A stretch of 57,536 nucleotides of DNA from Pseudomonas lactucae (GTDB lineage Bacteria > Pseudomonadota > Gammaproteobacteria > Pseudomonadales > Pseudomonadaceae). The notes beneath the pieces are model-generated. The model made no database searches and was not told where the DNA came from. It saw only the letters and a list, made by a program, of their open reading frames with translations. Positions within the stretch are counted from its first letter, which is position 1. Every line of letters begins with the position of its first letter. The DNA lies in contig NZ_JAFHKI010000038.1 of assembly GCF_016937615.1 (NCBI RefSeq), positions 1 through 57,536 on the forward strand, read 5' to 3'. The translations under genes were made by a program, and so were the position numbers. This document shows, in pieces, positions 18,758 to 28,802 of this stretch.

Positions 18758-19473
18758 CCGATATCCCGTGCGTCGAACAAGTAGCCTTCGCCGCGCACGG
18801 TCTTGATCAACTGCGGTGCCTTGGGGTCATCCCCGAGTTTCTGGCGCAGGCGCGAGACGAGCAGGTCGATGCTGCGATCGAACGCTTCGATGGAACGCCC
18901 ACGGGCCGCATCCAGCAATTGCTCGCGGCTCAGCACCCGGCGCGGACGTTCGATAAACACCCACAGCAGGCGGAACTCGGCGTTGGACAGCGGCACCACC
19001 AGGCCATTGTCGGCCACCAATTGGCGCAGCACGCTGTTGAGGCGCCAATTATCGAAGCGGATGTTGGCGCGTTGCTCGGTGCGGTCATCCCGCACGCGGC
19101 GCAGGATCGTCTGGATACGCGCCACCAGTTCGCGCGGCTCGAACGGCTTGGACATGTAGTCATCGGCGCCCAGCTCCAGGCCGATGATGCGGTCGGTGGG
19201 CTCGCAGCGGGCGGTGAGCATCAGGATCGGAATATCCGACTCCGAGCGCAACCAGCGGCACAGTGACAGCCCGTCCTCGCCCGGCAGCATCAGGTCGAGC
19301 ACCACCACATCAAAGGCTTCGGCATGCATGGCCAGGCGCATTGCGGCGCCGTCGGTAACGCCGATGCCAAGGATATTGAAACGGGCCAGGTAGTCGATAA
19401 GTAGTTCGCGGATCGGCACATCGTCATCGACGATCAGCGCGCGCGTATTCCAGCGCTTGTCATCGGTGATCAT
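18754..19473 (-). CDS. OmpR-family response regulator
   Basis: A 239-residue regulator with an N-terminal receiver (ALIVDDDVP; phospho-acceptor Asp60 in VVLDLMLPGEDG; KPFEP with the conserved lysine) and a C-terminal winged-helix DNA-binding domain (VPLSNAEFRLLWVFIERP, RSIEAFDRSIDLLVSRLRQKLG). I prefer the ATG at 19473, which has AAAAAGG in front; an ATG at 19518 would add 15 residues. Pairs with the kinase downstream. The target genes are not evident; the neighbouring genes face other ways. Confidence 0.9.
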   Translation of the reverse strand: MITDDKRWNTRALIVDDDVPIRELLIDYLARFNILGIGVTDGAAMRLAMHAEAFDVVVLDLMLPGEDGLSLCRWLRSESDIPILMLTARCEPTDRIIGLELGADDYMSKPFEPRELVARIQTILRRVRDDRTEQRANIRFDNWRLNSVLRQLVADNGLVVPLSNAEFRLLWVFIERPRRVLSREQLLDAARGRSIEAFDRSIDLLVSRLRQKLGDDPKAPQLIKTVRGEGYLFDARDIG

Positions 19474-19771
19474 CGCGCCTTTTTGTGCGTCGTTCACTGG
19501 GGCCAAAGGGGTCTGCATAGTGCGATCATCTGCCTGGTCGTTGCGCTCAGCATAGGCGCCCAGCCCCATGGCTGGAAGTGCTGGTCGGTGGGTCGTGCGA
19601 GCGAGGCTAGCGGCGGGGCATGTTGGGGGCATGTCGTGAATGTATCGGTTTTGAAACAATTGCAAAAAATACCCGCCTGACAGCGGTTGGTCAGTATTTA
19701 CCGATCATCGGATCCCGCAACGGCACCGCTTGCGCTACAATCCGCGCCGATTTCGACTTGCCTGAGAGCCC

Positions 19772-20476
19772 ATGCCAATGACCGTCTGCCAGACGCCTAT
19801 CATCGTCGCCCTGGATTACCCCACCCGTGACGCCGCACTGAAGCTGGCTGACCAGTTGGACCCCGCGCTGTGCCGGGTCAAGGTCGGCAAGGAACTGTTC
19901 ACCAGTTGCGCTGCGGAAATCGTCGGCACCCTGCGTGACAAGGGTTTCGAGGTGTTCCTCGACCTCAAATTCCACGATATTCCCAACACCACGGCCATGG
20001 CGGTCAAGGCTGCCGCTGAAATGGGCGTGTGGATGGTCAATGTGCACTGCTCCGGCGGCCTGCGCATGATGAGTGCGTGCCGTGAAGTGCTGGAACAGCG
20101 CAGCGGCCCTAAACCTTTGTTGATCGGTGTGACTGTGCTGACCAGCATGGAGCGCGAAGACCTGGCCGCCATCGGCCTGGACATCGAGCCCCAGGAACAG
20201 GTCTTGCGCCTGGCCGCCCTGGCACAGAAAGCCGGCCTCGATGGCCTGGTGTGCTCGGCCCTGGAAGCCCAGGCGCTGAAGACCGCTCACCCGTCGCTGC
20301 AATTGGTCACTCCGGGGATCCGTCCGGCGGGCAGTGCCCAGGATGACCAGCGCCGCATCCTGACCCCGCGTCAGGCACTGGACGCGGGTTCAGACTACCT
20401 GGTCATCGGCCGTCCGATCAGCCAGGCGGCGGATCCGGCCAAGGCGTTGGCGGCGGTAGTGGCCGAGATCGCCTGA
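19772..20476 (+). CDS. pyrF: Orotidine 5'-phosphate decarboxylase
   Basis: A 234-residue TIM-barrel enzyme for the last step of UMP synthesis. The signature [11 protein letters not shown] contains the catalytic Asp-Lys-Asp series, and [15 protein letters not shown] near the C-terminus binds phosphate. Start at 19772 (MPM) or 19778 (MTV) cannot be separated. It is a single gene followed by a terminator shared with the convergent oxidoreductase. Confidence 0.96.
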   Translation: MPMTVCQTPIIVALDYPTRDAALKLADQLDPALCRVKVGKELFTSCAAEIVGTLRDKGFEVFLDLKFHDIPNTTAMAVKAAAEMGVWMVNVHCSGGLRMMSACREVLEQRSGPKPLLIGVTVLTSMEREDLAAIGLDIEPQEQVLRLAALAQKAGLDGLVCSALEAQALKTAHPSLQLVTPGIRPAGSAQDDQRRILTPRQALDAGSDYLVIGRPISQAADPAKALAAVVAEIA

Positions 20477-20501
20477 CCTTGACGCATACGCGGTAAAAAA
20501 C

Positions 20502-20528
20502 AGGGGAGCGAGCCAAGCCCGCTCCCCT
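20502..20528. terminator. Bidirectional terminator between pyrF and the MDR oxidoreductase
   Basis: AGGGGAGCG and CGCTCCCCT form a perfect 9-bp stem around a nine-base loop, with an A-run on the left side. It serves convergent genes. Confidence 0.75.
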
Positions 20529-20549
20529 ATTGAGGGGTTCCAGGGTGGT

Positions 20550-21557
20550 TCAGTTGACCTTGAGCACCAACTTGCCAAAGTTCTCGCCGTTGAACAGCTT
20601 CATCAACGTCTCGGGGAATGTCTCCAGCCCCTCTACGATATCTTCCTTGCTCTTGAGCTTGCCCTGCGCCATCCAGCCGGCCATTTCCTGTCCGGCGGCG
20701 GCAAAGTTGGCCGCATGATCCATCACCACAAAGCCTTCCATCCGCGCGCGGTTGACCAGCAGTGACAAGTAGTTGGATGGGCCTTTCACCGCTTCTTTGT
20801 TGTTGTATTGGCTGATGGCGCCGCAAATCACCACCCGTGCCCTCAACGCCAGGCGGCTGAGTACGGCGTCGAGGATATCGCCACCGACGTTGTCGAAATA
20901 TACATCCACGCCCTTGGGGCATTCGCGCTTGAGCGCGGCGGGTACGTCTTCGCTTTTGTAGTCGATGGCGGCGTCGAAGCCCAGTTCATCGACCAGGAAC
21001 TTGCATTTGTCGGCACCGCCGGCAATGCCGACCACACGGCAGCCCTTGAGCTTGGCGATTTGCCCGGCAATGCTGCCCACCGCCCCGGCCGCGCCGGAGA
21101 TCACCACGGTGTCACCGGCCTTGGGCGCGCCGGTGTCCAGCAGGGCGAAGTAGGCGGTCATGCCGGTCATGCCCAATGCGGAGAGGTAGCGGGGCAGCGG
21201 CGCCAGTTTTGGATCAACCTTGTAGAAGCCGCGCGGCTCGCCGACGAAGTAATCCTGCACGCCCAGCGCACCGTTCACGTAGTCCCTGACGGCGAAGTTC
21301 GGATGGTTCGAGGCAATCACTTTTCCCACGCCCAACGCGCGCATCACTTCGCCGATACCGACGGGAGGTATGTAGGACTTACCTTCGTTCATCCAGCCGC
21401 GCATGGCCGGGTCGAGCGACAGGTATTCGTTGTGCACCAGCACTTGCCCGTCCTGCGGCGTGCCCACCGGCACTTCCTGGTACGTGAAGGTGTCCCGCGT
21501 GGCCGCGCCGACCGGGCGTTTGGCGAGCAGGAATTGACGATTGGTCTGGGCAGTCAT
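20550..21557 (-). CDS. Zinc-free MDR NADP-dependent oxidoreductase (CurA/PTGR type)
   Basis: A 335-residue medium-chain reductase. The NADPH-binding motif ISGAAGAVGSIAGQIAKLKG lies near residues 150-170 and MRGWMNEGKSYIPPVGIGE near 60-80 is the signature of the leukotriene B4 dehydrogenase/curcumin reductase (CurA, YncB) subfamily. These enzymes reduce the double bond of alpha,beta-unsaturated ketones in the cytoplasm. The start at 21557 directly precedes the conserved N-terminus; a longer frame from 21662 is less likely. Confidence 0.87.
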   Translation of the reverse strand: MTAQTNRQFLLAKRPVGAATRDTFTYQEVPVGTPQDGQVLVHNEYLSLDPAMRGWMNEGKSYIPPVGIGEVMRALGVGKVIASNHPNFAVRDYVNGALGVQDYFVGEPRGFYKVDPKLAPLPRYLSALGMTGMTAYFALLDTGAPKAGDTVVISGAAGAVGSIAGQIAKLKGCRVVGIAGGADKCKFLVDELGFDAAIDYKSEDVPAALKRECPKGVDVYFDNVGGDILDAVLSRLALRARVVICGAISQYNNKEAVKGPSNYLSLLVNRARMEGFVVMDHAANFAAAGQEMAGWMAQGKLKSKEDIVEGLETFPETLMKLFNGENFGKLVLKVN

Positions 21558-21784
21558 GGCAGAGACTCTTTGGAAATGAACCTTGAGTGATAGACCTTTG
21601 AGGGCTTGGGAGCAAGGCCAGTGCAGGGGGCGAATGCCCATCGATAGGCGCCATTGATACAACGCCGTGGGGTGTTATCACTACGGCTCATGCAGCGCTA
21701 ACCGTGGTTCTGATAGTGCTGACGCGCAATTCCCGGCGTTGGCTAGACTCGGCCAACGGCTATTTCCCCCATAGGATACCCCTC

Positions 21785-22546
21785 ATGAGCATGACGTTTT
21801 CCGGCCAGGTCGCTCTGGTGACCGGCGCCGCCGCCGGTATTGGCCGCGCCACCGCGCTGGCGTTCGCCGCTGAAGGTTTGAAAGTAGTGGTCGCCGACCT
21901 GGATGTGGCCGGCGGCGAGGGCACCGTTGGGTTGATCCGGCAAGCCGGCGGCGAGGCGATGTTCGTGCGCTGCAATGTCACCCTGGAGGCGGACGTGCAA
22001 CAACTGATGGCGCAGACCATCAGCGGCTATGGCCGTCTTGACTACGCCTTCAATAACGCCGGCATCGAGATCGAGAAGGGCAAACTGGCGGACGGTAGCC
22101 TGGATGAGTTCGACGCGATCATGGGGGTCAACGTCAAGGGCGTGTGGCTGTGCATGAAGTACCAGTTGCCGCTGCTGTTGGCCCAGGGCGGCGGCGCCAT
22201 CGTCAACACCGCCTCGGTGGCCGGCTTGGGCGCCGCGCCGAAGATGAGTATTTATGCGGCTTCCAAGCATGCCGTGATCGGCCTGACCAAGTCGGCGGCT
22301 ATCGAATATGCGAAAAAGAAAATACGTGTCAACGCCGTCTGCCCGGCGGTGATCGATACGGATATGTTCCGTCGTGCCTATGAAGCCGATCCACGCAAGG
22401 CCGACTTCGCTGCCGCCATGCACCCGGTGGGGCGTATTGGCACCGTCGAGGAAATCGCCAGTGCGGTGCTGTACCTGTGCAGCGACGGTGCGGCGTTCAC
22501 CACTGGCCATGCCTTGGCCGTGGACGGCGGCGCGACGGCTATCTAG
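21785..22546 (+). CDS. Short-chain dehydrogenase/reductase
   Basis: A 253-residue classical SDR. TGAAAGIG (residues 13-20) is the cofactor loop, NNAGIE the structural motif, and YAASK holds the catalytic Tyr and Lys. DLDVAGG after the second strand favours NAD over NADP. The C-terminal GHALAVDGGATAI is typical. Substrate unknown. It is divergent from the MDR reductase with about 225 bases between the starts, and upstream of a MocR regulator on the same strand. Confidence 0.88.
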   Translation: MSMTFSGQVALVTGAAAGIGRATALAFAAEGLKVVVADLDVAGGEGTVGLIRQAGGEAMFVRCNVTLEADVQQLMAQTISGYGRLDYAFNNAGIEIEKGKLADGSLDEFDAIMGVNVKGVWLCMKYQLPLLLAQGGGAIVNTASVAGLGAAPKMSIYAASKHAVIGLTKSAAIEYAKKKIRVNAVCPAVIDTDMFRRAYEADPRKADFAAAMHPVGRIGTVEEIASAVLYLCSDGAAFTTGHALAVDGGATAI

Positions 22547-22741
22547 GACCTTGCCCCGTCGCCTATTCGAAAACATAAGGGGGGGGTGTGGGGCTTTTCC
22601 AGAGCTGGCAAAACGCCGTGATCGAATTGTATCAGTAGGTAAATAATTCAATAAAATCAACGATTTAATTATTTTTCGCGAGCGGTCGCGGCGCGCTTCT
22701 GTGCTTAACTCTTCGGGTTGAAATCAGACAGTGAGTGGCTC

Positions 22742-24154
22742 ATGGATTTAGGGATCGATCGACAAGCCCTTGTACCGGTGGTGCAGCAAATCGTCAGTGC
22801 CGTGGCGCAGTGGATTCGCGAGAACGGGGTCAGTCCTGGCACACGCTTGCCGTCCATTCGCCAGTTGGCGCTGGATAACCTGCTCAGCCAGTCCAGCGTG
22901 ATCGAAGCCTTCGAACGGATGGTTGCCCAAGGCGTGCTGGCGCCCAGGCAAGGCGCGGGTTTTATCGTGGCCCATCCGCCTGCTGCCCATGAAGGTCACT
23001 GGTACGAAGGTGCGGAGCAGGTGTGGGGGGCGTTTGCCGATAACCCTCTGGGTGAGCTGAAGCTGGGCTGTGGCTGGTTGCCGGATGCCTGGCGCGAAAG
23101 CGATGACCTCAGCTACGCGATTCGTGAGGTCTCCCGTACCGACACCGCCGGCCTGTTCAACTACAGCACCCCACTGGGGTTGCCGGTGCTGCGCGAGCAA
23201 TTGCTCAAGCGCTTGACCCGCAATCACATCGCCAGCAGCCTGGATCGGATCCTCACCACCGCTGGCGCCAGCCATGCCCAGGACCTATTGATCCGTACGT
23301 TGCTTAAGCCTGGCGACAGCGTGGTGGTCGAGACCCCGGGGTACGGCAACCTCTATCGCCAATTGGCGTTTCAGGGGGTTCGCTTACTGGAGGTGCCGCG
23401 CACGCGCAGTGGCCCGGATATCTCGGCACTGGAAGCGCTGCTGCACACGCACCATCCCAAATGCCTGTTCACTCAAAGCCTGTATCACAACCCCACCGGC
23501 ACCAGCCTGTGCCGTGCGGTGGCCGAGCGCTTGCTGGAGCTGGCGCACCGCGAGAACTTCCTGATCATCGAGGAAGATGTCTATGCCGATCTGCAACATG
23601 CCAGTTGCACGCGGCTGTCGGCGTTGCCCCATGCGGATCGGGTGATCTACGTCGCGAGTTTTTCCAAGACACTGAGCAGTGCGTTACGCGTGGGCTACCT
23701 GTGCGCAAGCACGGCGATCATCACTCAATTGGTCAGTCTCAAGACCATGACCGGCTTCGGTACCTCGCGGTTTGCCGAAGCGGTGGTTGCCGTGTTGCTG
23801 GCCAACGGGACTTATCGCAAGTGGGTACAGCGCCTGCGCAAGCGCCTGAGCGCCGAAATGGCCGCTACGTTGCAGGTACTGGAGGACGAAGAATGGGAGG
23901 TCTTCGCGGTGCCCGCCGGTGGCATGTTTGTGTGGGCACGGCCCGCGGCGGGGCAGCAATCGAGTTTGCAGGCGTGTGCGCGGCGATTGGGCGTGTTGCT
24001 ATCGCCTGGCGCGTTATTCAGCCCGACCGGCGAAACCAGTGAGTGGCTGCGCATCAATGTGGCCTATGCTGGTGATCAACGGGCCTTGGCATTGTTCCGG
24101 GCCATGGGGCCCGCCAGATCGACCTCGACCTTTCTGAAAACGACGGGCGTGTAG
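22742..24154 (+). CDS. MocR-type transcriptional regulator (GntR HTH + PLP aminotransferase fold)
   Basis: A 470-residue fusion. Residues about 8-75 form a GntR winged helix (GTRLPSIRQLALDNLLSQSS); the rest is a fold-type I aminotransferase-like domain with SFSKTLSSALRVGY carrying the PLP lysine. MocR proteins usually regulate an adjacent gene using PLP or an amino compound as signal. The nearest candidate is the SDR upstream on the same strand, or the chemoreceptor gene downstream; neither is proven. The ATG at 22742 is preferred over a TTG at 22718. Confidence 0.85.
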   Translation: MDLGIDRQALVPVVQQIVSAVAQWIRENGVSPGTRLPSIRQLALDNLLSQSSVIEAFERMVAQGVLAPRQGAGFIVAHPPAAHEGHWYEGAEQVWGAFADNPLGELKLGCGWLPDAWRESDDLSYAIREVSRTDTAGLFNYSTPLGLPVLREQLLKRLTRNHIASSLDRILTTAGASHAQDLLIRTLLKPGDSVVVETPGYGNLYRQLAFQGVRLLEVPRTRSGPDISALEALLHTHHPKCLFTQSLYHNPTGTSLCRAVAERLLELAHRENFLIIEEDVYADLQHASCTRLSALPHADRVIYVASFSKTLSSALRVGYLCASTAIITQLVSLKTMTGFGTSRFAEAVVAVLLANGTYRKWVQRLRKRLSAEMAATLQVLEDEEWEVFAVPAGGMFVWARPAAGQQSSLQACARRLGVLLSPGALFSPTGETSEWLRINVAYAGDQRALALFRAMGPARSTSTFLKTTGV

Positions 24155-24268
24155 CTTTTTGCCATTATTGTGGCGCCAATGGCTTGTGCTTATGGCCCGG
24201 TCGTTGCGAATCTCTCTGCTTGTCTATCGGGCTTGATGGCATCCGCCATTGCAAGAGGATCAAGTGCA

Positions 24269-26235
24269 ATGATTTCGGGCGTGCAACGACGTTTCGCCAA
24301 CCTGGGTATGGCGATAAAACTGGGCTTGGGCTTTGCCTTGGTGCTGCTGCTGACCGCGCTGGTAGCGGCCATTGGCGTGTGGTCCCTGCAAACCGTTGGT
24401 CAGCGCTTCGAAGGCCTCAAGGCCATGTCGTCGCTCAACAGTGGCCTGCTCAAGGTACGACTGATCGAGCAGGACTACGCATTGCACGCCGACCCCAAGG
24501 CCGTCGACGCTCTGCATGAAAGCGTCGATGCCCTGGCGGCCCTGGCGGCGAGCCTCAAGGTGCAGTCCGCCGCCAACGTGCCGGCCATGACGGATGTCGA
24601 GTCGGCCCTGGCCGCCTACCGCAAGGCATTCGATGAGTTTGTCGAGCTGACTCAGACCAAGGACCTGGCGTTGGAAATGGCCAGTTGGTCAGTGTCCAGT
24701 GTGGCCAATAACCTCGATGTGTTGCAGGCCGGCCTGTCGGACGACGGTACTTATGGCCTCAAGGAAAGCCAGGGCAAGGAGGGCGCCGAGTTTATCGAGC
24801 AGGCCGGACAGGTCAGCCAGGTATCGCGCCTGATGCTGCAAGCCATGAACGAAGCGCATGTGCGCCTGGACCAGAGTCGCAAGGTCGATGCAGACGACGC
24901 CGAGCAAGGCAAGATCGAGCAGGCCGACCAGGCCCTGGCTCAGGTCGAGCAACTGAAAACCTCGGTCAAGGACCCTGGCTACCAGACGGTGCTCAACGAA
25001 GTCTCGGGGCACATCGCCGCCTTCACCGAAAAACTCGGTGAGTACACTGGCCTGCTGGCGCAGGAGAAGGTGGTCTACAAACAGTTGCATGACCGTGCGG
25101 CCGAGGTGGTCAGCCGGGTCAACCAGGCGTATGACGCTGAAGACCAGTCGATGCAGGCACAGTTGAAAAAAAGCACGGTGTTGATCATCGGCTCGTCAGC
25201 GCTAGCATTGTTGGTGGGGTTGATTGCGGCCTGGGTGATCACCCGCTTGATCGTCGCCCCGTTGCGCCGCGTGATCGCGGTAGCGCAACAGATTGCCGCC
25301 GCGACTTGACCGGCAGGATGGAGGTCAGCCGCCGTGATGAAATCGGCCAGTTGATGCAGGCGATGCAACAGATGGGCAACGGTTTGAGCCAGATGGTCAG
25401 CGGGTTGCAGGCGGGAATCGAGCAATTGGCCAGTTCGGCGCATTCGCTGTCCAGTGTCACCGAGCAAACCAACGTTGAGGTCAGCAGCCAGAAGGAAGAG
25501 ACCGAGCAGGTGGCCACGGCAATGAACCAGATGACGGCCACTGTGCACGACGTGGCGCGCAACGCCGAAGAGGCCTCGCAAGCCGCGCAGACCGCCGATG
25601 ACAAGGTTGAAAGCGGCCAGCAAGTGGTGCGCCAGAGCTTGCAGCGCATCGAGTTGTTAGCCACGTCCAGTGCCAGTGCCAGCACGAGTATCGACAGCCT
25701 GAGTGCGGAGATCCAGAACATTGGCGCGGTGTTGAGCGTCATCAAAAGTGTGGCGGAGCAGACCAACTTGCTGGCGTTGAATGCCGCGATCGAAGCGGCC
25801 CGTGCGGGCGAGCAAGGGCGTGGCTTTGCGGTGGTGGCCGATGAGGTGCGGGCACTGGCCAAGCGCACTCAGCAATCGACCGAAGAAATCGAGCGACTGG
25901 TCAGCACTTTGCGCAGCGCCGCGCAGTCTTCGGTGCAGCAAATTCAACAGAGCGGCGAACTGGTGAAGCTGGCGGTCAGTGATGCCCTGGAAACCGAAAG
26001 CGCCTTGGGCAGCATCGCGGCGGCCGTCTCGTTGATCCAGCAGATGAACCAGCAGATCGCCGCCGCCGCCGAGGAGCAAAGCTCGGTGGCCGAGGAAATC
26101 AACCGCAGCGTCACCAGCATCCGCGCCAGTGCCGATCAATCGGCGTTGAGCATGCAGGGCAATGCCGCGTCGAGCATCGAGTTGGCGCAGTTAGGGGCCG
26201 AGCTCAAGGGCATGGTGGGGCACTTCCGCCTTTGA
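24269..26235 (+). pseudogene. Methyl-accepting chemotaxis protein, broken by a one-base deletion
   Basis: Two frames together give a full chemoreceptor. Frame one (24269-25309): TM1 at about residues 15-38, a ligand-binding region of about 250 residues compatible with a helical-bimodular or extended four-helix domain, TM2 ([20 protein letters not shown]) and the start of HAMP, ending [14 protein letters not shown]. Frame two (about 25301-26235) continues the HAMP domain ([20 protein letters not shown]) and contains the full signalling domain with [19 protein letters not shown]. Normal HAMP reads AAGDLTGR; adding one G after 25300 restores it. The break is either a real inactivation or a sequencing error. 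It ends in a strong hairpin. Confidence 0.88.
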
Positions 26236-26259
26236 TCGCCGCTTGAGTGCGGCGATCAA
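26232..26259. terminator. Hairpin between the MCP gene and a convergent hydrolase
   Basis: TTGATCGCCGC, loop TTGAGT, GCGGCGATCAA: a perfect 11-bp stem that includes the stop codon of the chemoreceptor gene. There is no T-run; it may act on both convergent transcripts. Confidence 0.6.
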
Positions 26260-26271
26260 TGGGGAGGGGGC

Positions 26272-27090
26272 TCAGGTGTTGGTGTTGTTGGCGAGGAAGG
26301 TCAGCAATGCTTCGTTGACGAAGTCCGGGTTTTCCCGAGCGCAAATGTGCCCGGCCTCGGGGATCAGAATCAACTCGCAACCGATCAGCTCGGCCATTTC
26401 CCGGGACTCCTCAGGCGGCCGGGGTTTGTCCTGCTCGCCGCACATGACTTGCGTGGTGTCCGCATCCAGGCGCGACAGCTGCGCCAATATGTCCTCGCGG
26501 CTGAAGATCAACCGGCCCAACGGCACGATGCTGTCCAACAGACGTTCGCGGGGAAAGGCCTGCAGCGCCTGACGAAAATCCTGATACAACGCCGATTCGC
26601 GGTCGATACCCGGGCGAAAGAAGATCGGGGCGATCACATCCAGCAATGGCGCGGGGATGGCGCCGGCGTCTTCAATCATGTTGAACAGCGAGAAGTAGTA
26701 CTGGCGCGTGGCCTCGGGCTCGGCACCCAGGTAGGTGTCCATGAGCACCAGGCTGTTGACCCGCTCAGGCGCCAGCAGCGCCAGGCGTGCACCCCACATG
26801 CCGCCGACCGAAAGGCCTACCAGGTTGATATGTTCGATATCCAGGTGGTCCAGCAGGGCCAGGGTCTGGCGCGCCAGGTCGTCGAGGGAGCGGGTCGATA
26901 CAGGCAGTGGGCCTGATTCACCATGGCCCCACAACTCGGGCACGATGACGCGATATTTTTGCGCCAACGCGGTGATCTGCGGCGCCCACATGTCGCGATC
27001 CCATAGGTAGCTTGAGCCAAGCAGGACGACAGGACCGGTGCCCTGGTCGGTGTAGTGCAACGGTTGTTCATCAATCACGGCGACAGGCAT
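26272..27090 (-). CDS. Alpha/beta hydrolase
   Basis: A 272-residue alpha/beta hydrolase without signal peptide. The nucleophile is Ser94 in VGLSVGGMWG, an early GSSYLWDRDMW region supplies the oxyanion hole, and the catalytic histidine lies in PEAGHICARENP. The pattern is close to the 3-oxoadipate enol-lactonase/esterase group, but no catabolic genes surround it, so the substrate is open. Confidence 0.85.
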   Translation of the reverse strand: MPVAVIDEQPLHYTDQGTGPVVLLGSSYLWDRDMWAPQITALAQKYRVIVPELWGHGESGPLPVSTRSLDDLARQTLALLDHLDIEHINLVGLSVGGMWGARLALLAPERVNSLVLMDTYLGAEPEATRQYYFSLFNMIEDAGAIPAPLLDVIAPIFFRPGIDRESALYQDFRQALQAFPRERLLDSIVPLGRLIFSREDILAQLSRLDADTTQVMCGEQDKPRPPEESREMAELIGCELILIPEAGHICARENPDFVNEALLTFLANNTNT

Positions 27091-27178
27091 AGCAGGCCTC
27101 TAACTTCACGGAGTGAGGGGCACTTTTTTACGCGAGTCGGGGGGCAGGGGATAGGGGCAAAGTGATGGCATCTTCTCT

Positions 27179-27200
27179 GGGTGAGCCGGCTCGCTCACCC
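27179..27200. terminator. Hairpin between two leftward genes
   Basis: GGGTGAGC, loop CGGCTC, GCTCACCC: a perfect 8-bp stem about 20 bases after the stop of the membrane-anchored protein gene, which is transcribed toward it. No clear T-run. Confidence 0.5.
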
Positions 27201-27221
27201 CACAGACCCCGGATGACATGA

Positions 27222-27980
27222 TCAGTCGTAGATGGCTTTCTTTTTCCATTCGGCGTCGGCGTCGACTTCCTTCATGCCCTCGGTCAGTTCGCTGGCCTCG
27301 TCTATCGTCTGTTTGCTGTTGACCAGTACCGTGGCGTTGGCGCGGGCCAGTTGGCCTTCCAACTGCTGCAGTTGAGCGCTATAGAGCACCGGCTCCGGCT
27401 GTTTGCGCAGGTATTGCGCGCCACGCTCGAAGGCCAGGCGCGCTTGCCCAGGCTGGCCTTGCTGCAAGGCATGTTGGCCGAGGTTGTTGAAGAACTCGAT
27501 GTGCAGCAGCACCAGGATATGGCGTATTTCCTTGATCCAGTGCTTGGCTTCGTTGGTCGGTAGGAAACCGTCCTGGGCGGCGCGAGTAACCTGACCATGC
27601 AGGGCCTCGAGCAGGAAGCGTACATCCTTGGCCTTGGCTTCGGTCTGGATCGGCGCGGGTGGGTTGTTCACCGGGATGGATTCGCCCTGGGCCACCAGTG
27701 CGCTCAACTCGGTGATGCGCGCTTTATATGTAGCATTGGTTTTGTTCAGGTTCGCCAGCCGCTGGTTGACGTTGAGCTCCAGGCGGGTCAACAACAGCTT
27801 GAGCGTCGGGGTCATGAACTGGCCGGGGAAAGTCTCGGTGATTTCACCGCAGCGACGCAGGCGATCGTTAAGCTCGATTTCGGTGCGCTGCTTTTCCAGC
27901 TTGTTGTTTTCCACCACGTGGTTCATATAGCCAATGGCGATCAGTATTGCGATCCCGGCTATTACCAGCAGGGTGATCAT
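27222..27980 (-). CDS. Membrane-anchored coiled-coil protein of unknown function
   Basis: A 252-residue protein. Residues about 2-20 (ITLLVIAGIAILIAIGYM) form one N-terminal membrane anchor with the rest in the cytoplasm or periplasm. A helical segment rich in Leu, Glu and Arg follows (LEKQRTEIELNDRLRRCG), then long predicted helices; GQHALQQGQPGQARLAFERG resembles a single TPR-like hairpin. I recognise no enzyme motif. The ATG at 27980 puts the membrane segment at the very N-terminus; an upstream in-frame start at 28067 would add 29 residues. It is divergent from the tRNA cluster. Confidence 0.75.
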   Translation of the reverse strand: MITLLVIAGIAILIAIGYMNHVVENNKLEKQRTEIELNDRLRRCGEITETFPGQFMTPTLKLLLTRLELNVNQRLANLNKTNATYKARITELSALVAQGESIPVNNPPAPIQTEAKAKDVRFLLEALHGQVTRAAQDGFLPTNEAKHWIKEIRHILVLLHIEFFNNLGQHALQQGQPGQARLAFERGAQYLRKQPEPVLYSAQLQQLEGQLARANATVLVNSKQTIDEASELTEGMKEVDADAEWKKKAIYD

Positions 27981-28260
27981 GAGTGGTGTCACCGGTGTGA
28001 CCTCTTTATAGGGTTTACAGTGGAGTGTAGTGACTGCGCTGGCTGTCGGATAGGATAGATCGACCAATTGCCAGGTAGTTTCTTCTATCTATATAAGTAG
28101 CCTCCCTGCATGGATGCACATTGCCATCATTTGCTCGGGTGAACTATAGCGTCTTGTCGGGCGCCAGAATATAGGCGCCAGGGTCTGGACAGGCAGAATG
28201 CCCTCATGGAGCGGTAAACGGGGGCGAAGTCATTGATTTAAATAAATTTATCCTTGGGGG

Positions 28261-28289
28261 TTGACGACCTTTCAATCCATCCATAGAAT
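28261..28289 (+). promoter_or_regulatory. Strong sigma70 promoter of the tRNA cluster
   Basis: TTGACG, exactly 17 bases, TAGAAT, then a GC-rich discriminator GCGCGCC. An A/T-rich stretch just upstream (AAATAAATTTATCC) resembles an UP element. A GC-rich discriminator is the mark of stable-RNA promoters under stringent control. Confidence 0.85.
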
Positions 28290-28348
28290 GCGCGCCACTT
28301 ACAGCGTAAAGCACACAGCGAAACGCGGTAGGGAGTGGTTGTACGTGT

Positions 28349-28424
28349 GTCCCCTTCGTCTAGTGGCCTAGGACACCGCCCTTTCACGGCGGTAACAGGG
28401 GTTCGAGTCCCCTAGGGGACGCCA
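28349..28424 (+). tRNA. tRNA-Glu (anticodon TTC), copy 1
   Basis: A 76-base cloverleaf: acceptor GTCCCCT/AGGGGAC, anticodon loop CTTTCAC with TTC, T-arm GTTCGAGTC, encoded CCA end. Confidence 0.97.
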
Positions 28425-28427
28425 TAT

Positions 28428-28503
<76 letters not shown>

Positions 28504-28608
28504 ATTTACAAACAGTGTGGCTTTCGGGCGGCACTGAGTGAAACCAGGACCCGGTCTTCGGACCAGGCCTCTGGGCACTGAAATACACACCATGTGTTTC
28601 AGTAGCGT

Positions 28609-28684
28609 GTCCCCTTCGTCTAGTGGCCTAGGACACCGCCCTTTCACGGCGGTAACAGGGGTTCGAGTCCCCTAGGGGACGCCA
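28609..28684 (+). tRNA. tRNA-Glu (anticodon TTC), copy 2
   Basis: Base-for-base identical to the copy at 28349-28424, shifted by 260 bases. Confidence 0.97.
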
Positions 28685-28687
28685 TTT

Positions 28688-28763
<76 letters not shown>

Positions 28764-28771
28764 TATTTAAC

Positions 28772-28802
28772 AAAAACGCCGATCAGAGATGATCGCGTTT
28801 TT
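28772..28802 (+). terminator. Rho-independent terminator of the tRNA operon
   Basis: AAAAACG-C-CGATCA, loop GAGA, TGATCG-CGTTTTT: a 13-bp stem with a single bulge and a T-run, eight bases after the last tRNA. Confidence 0.85.
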
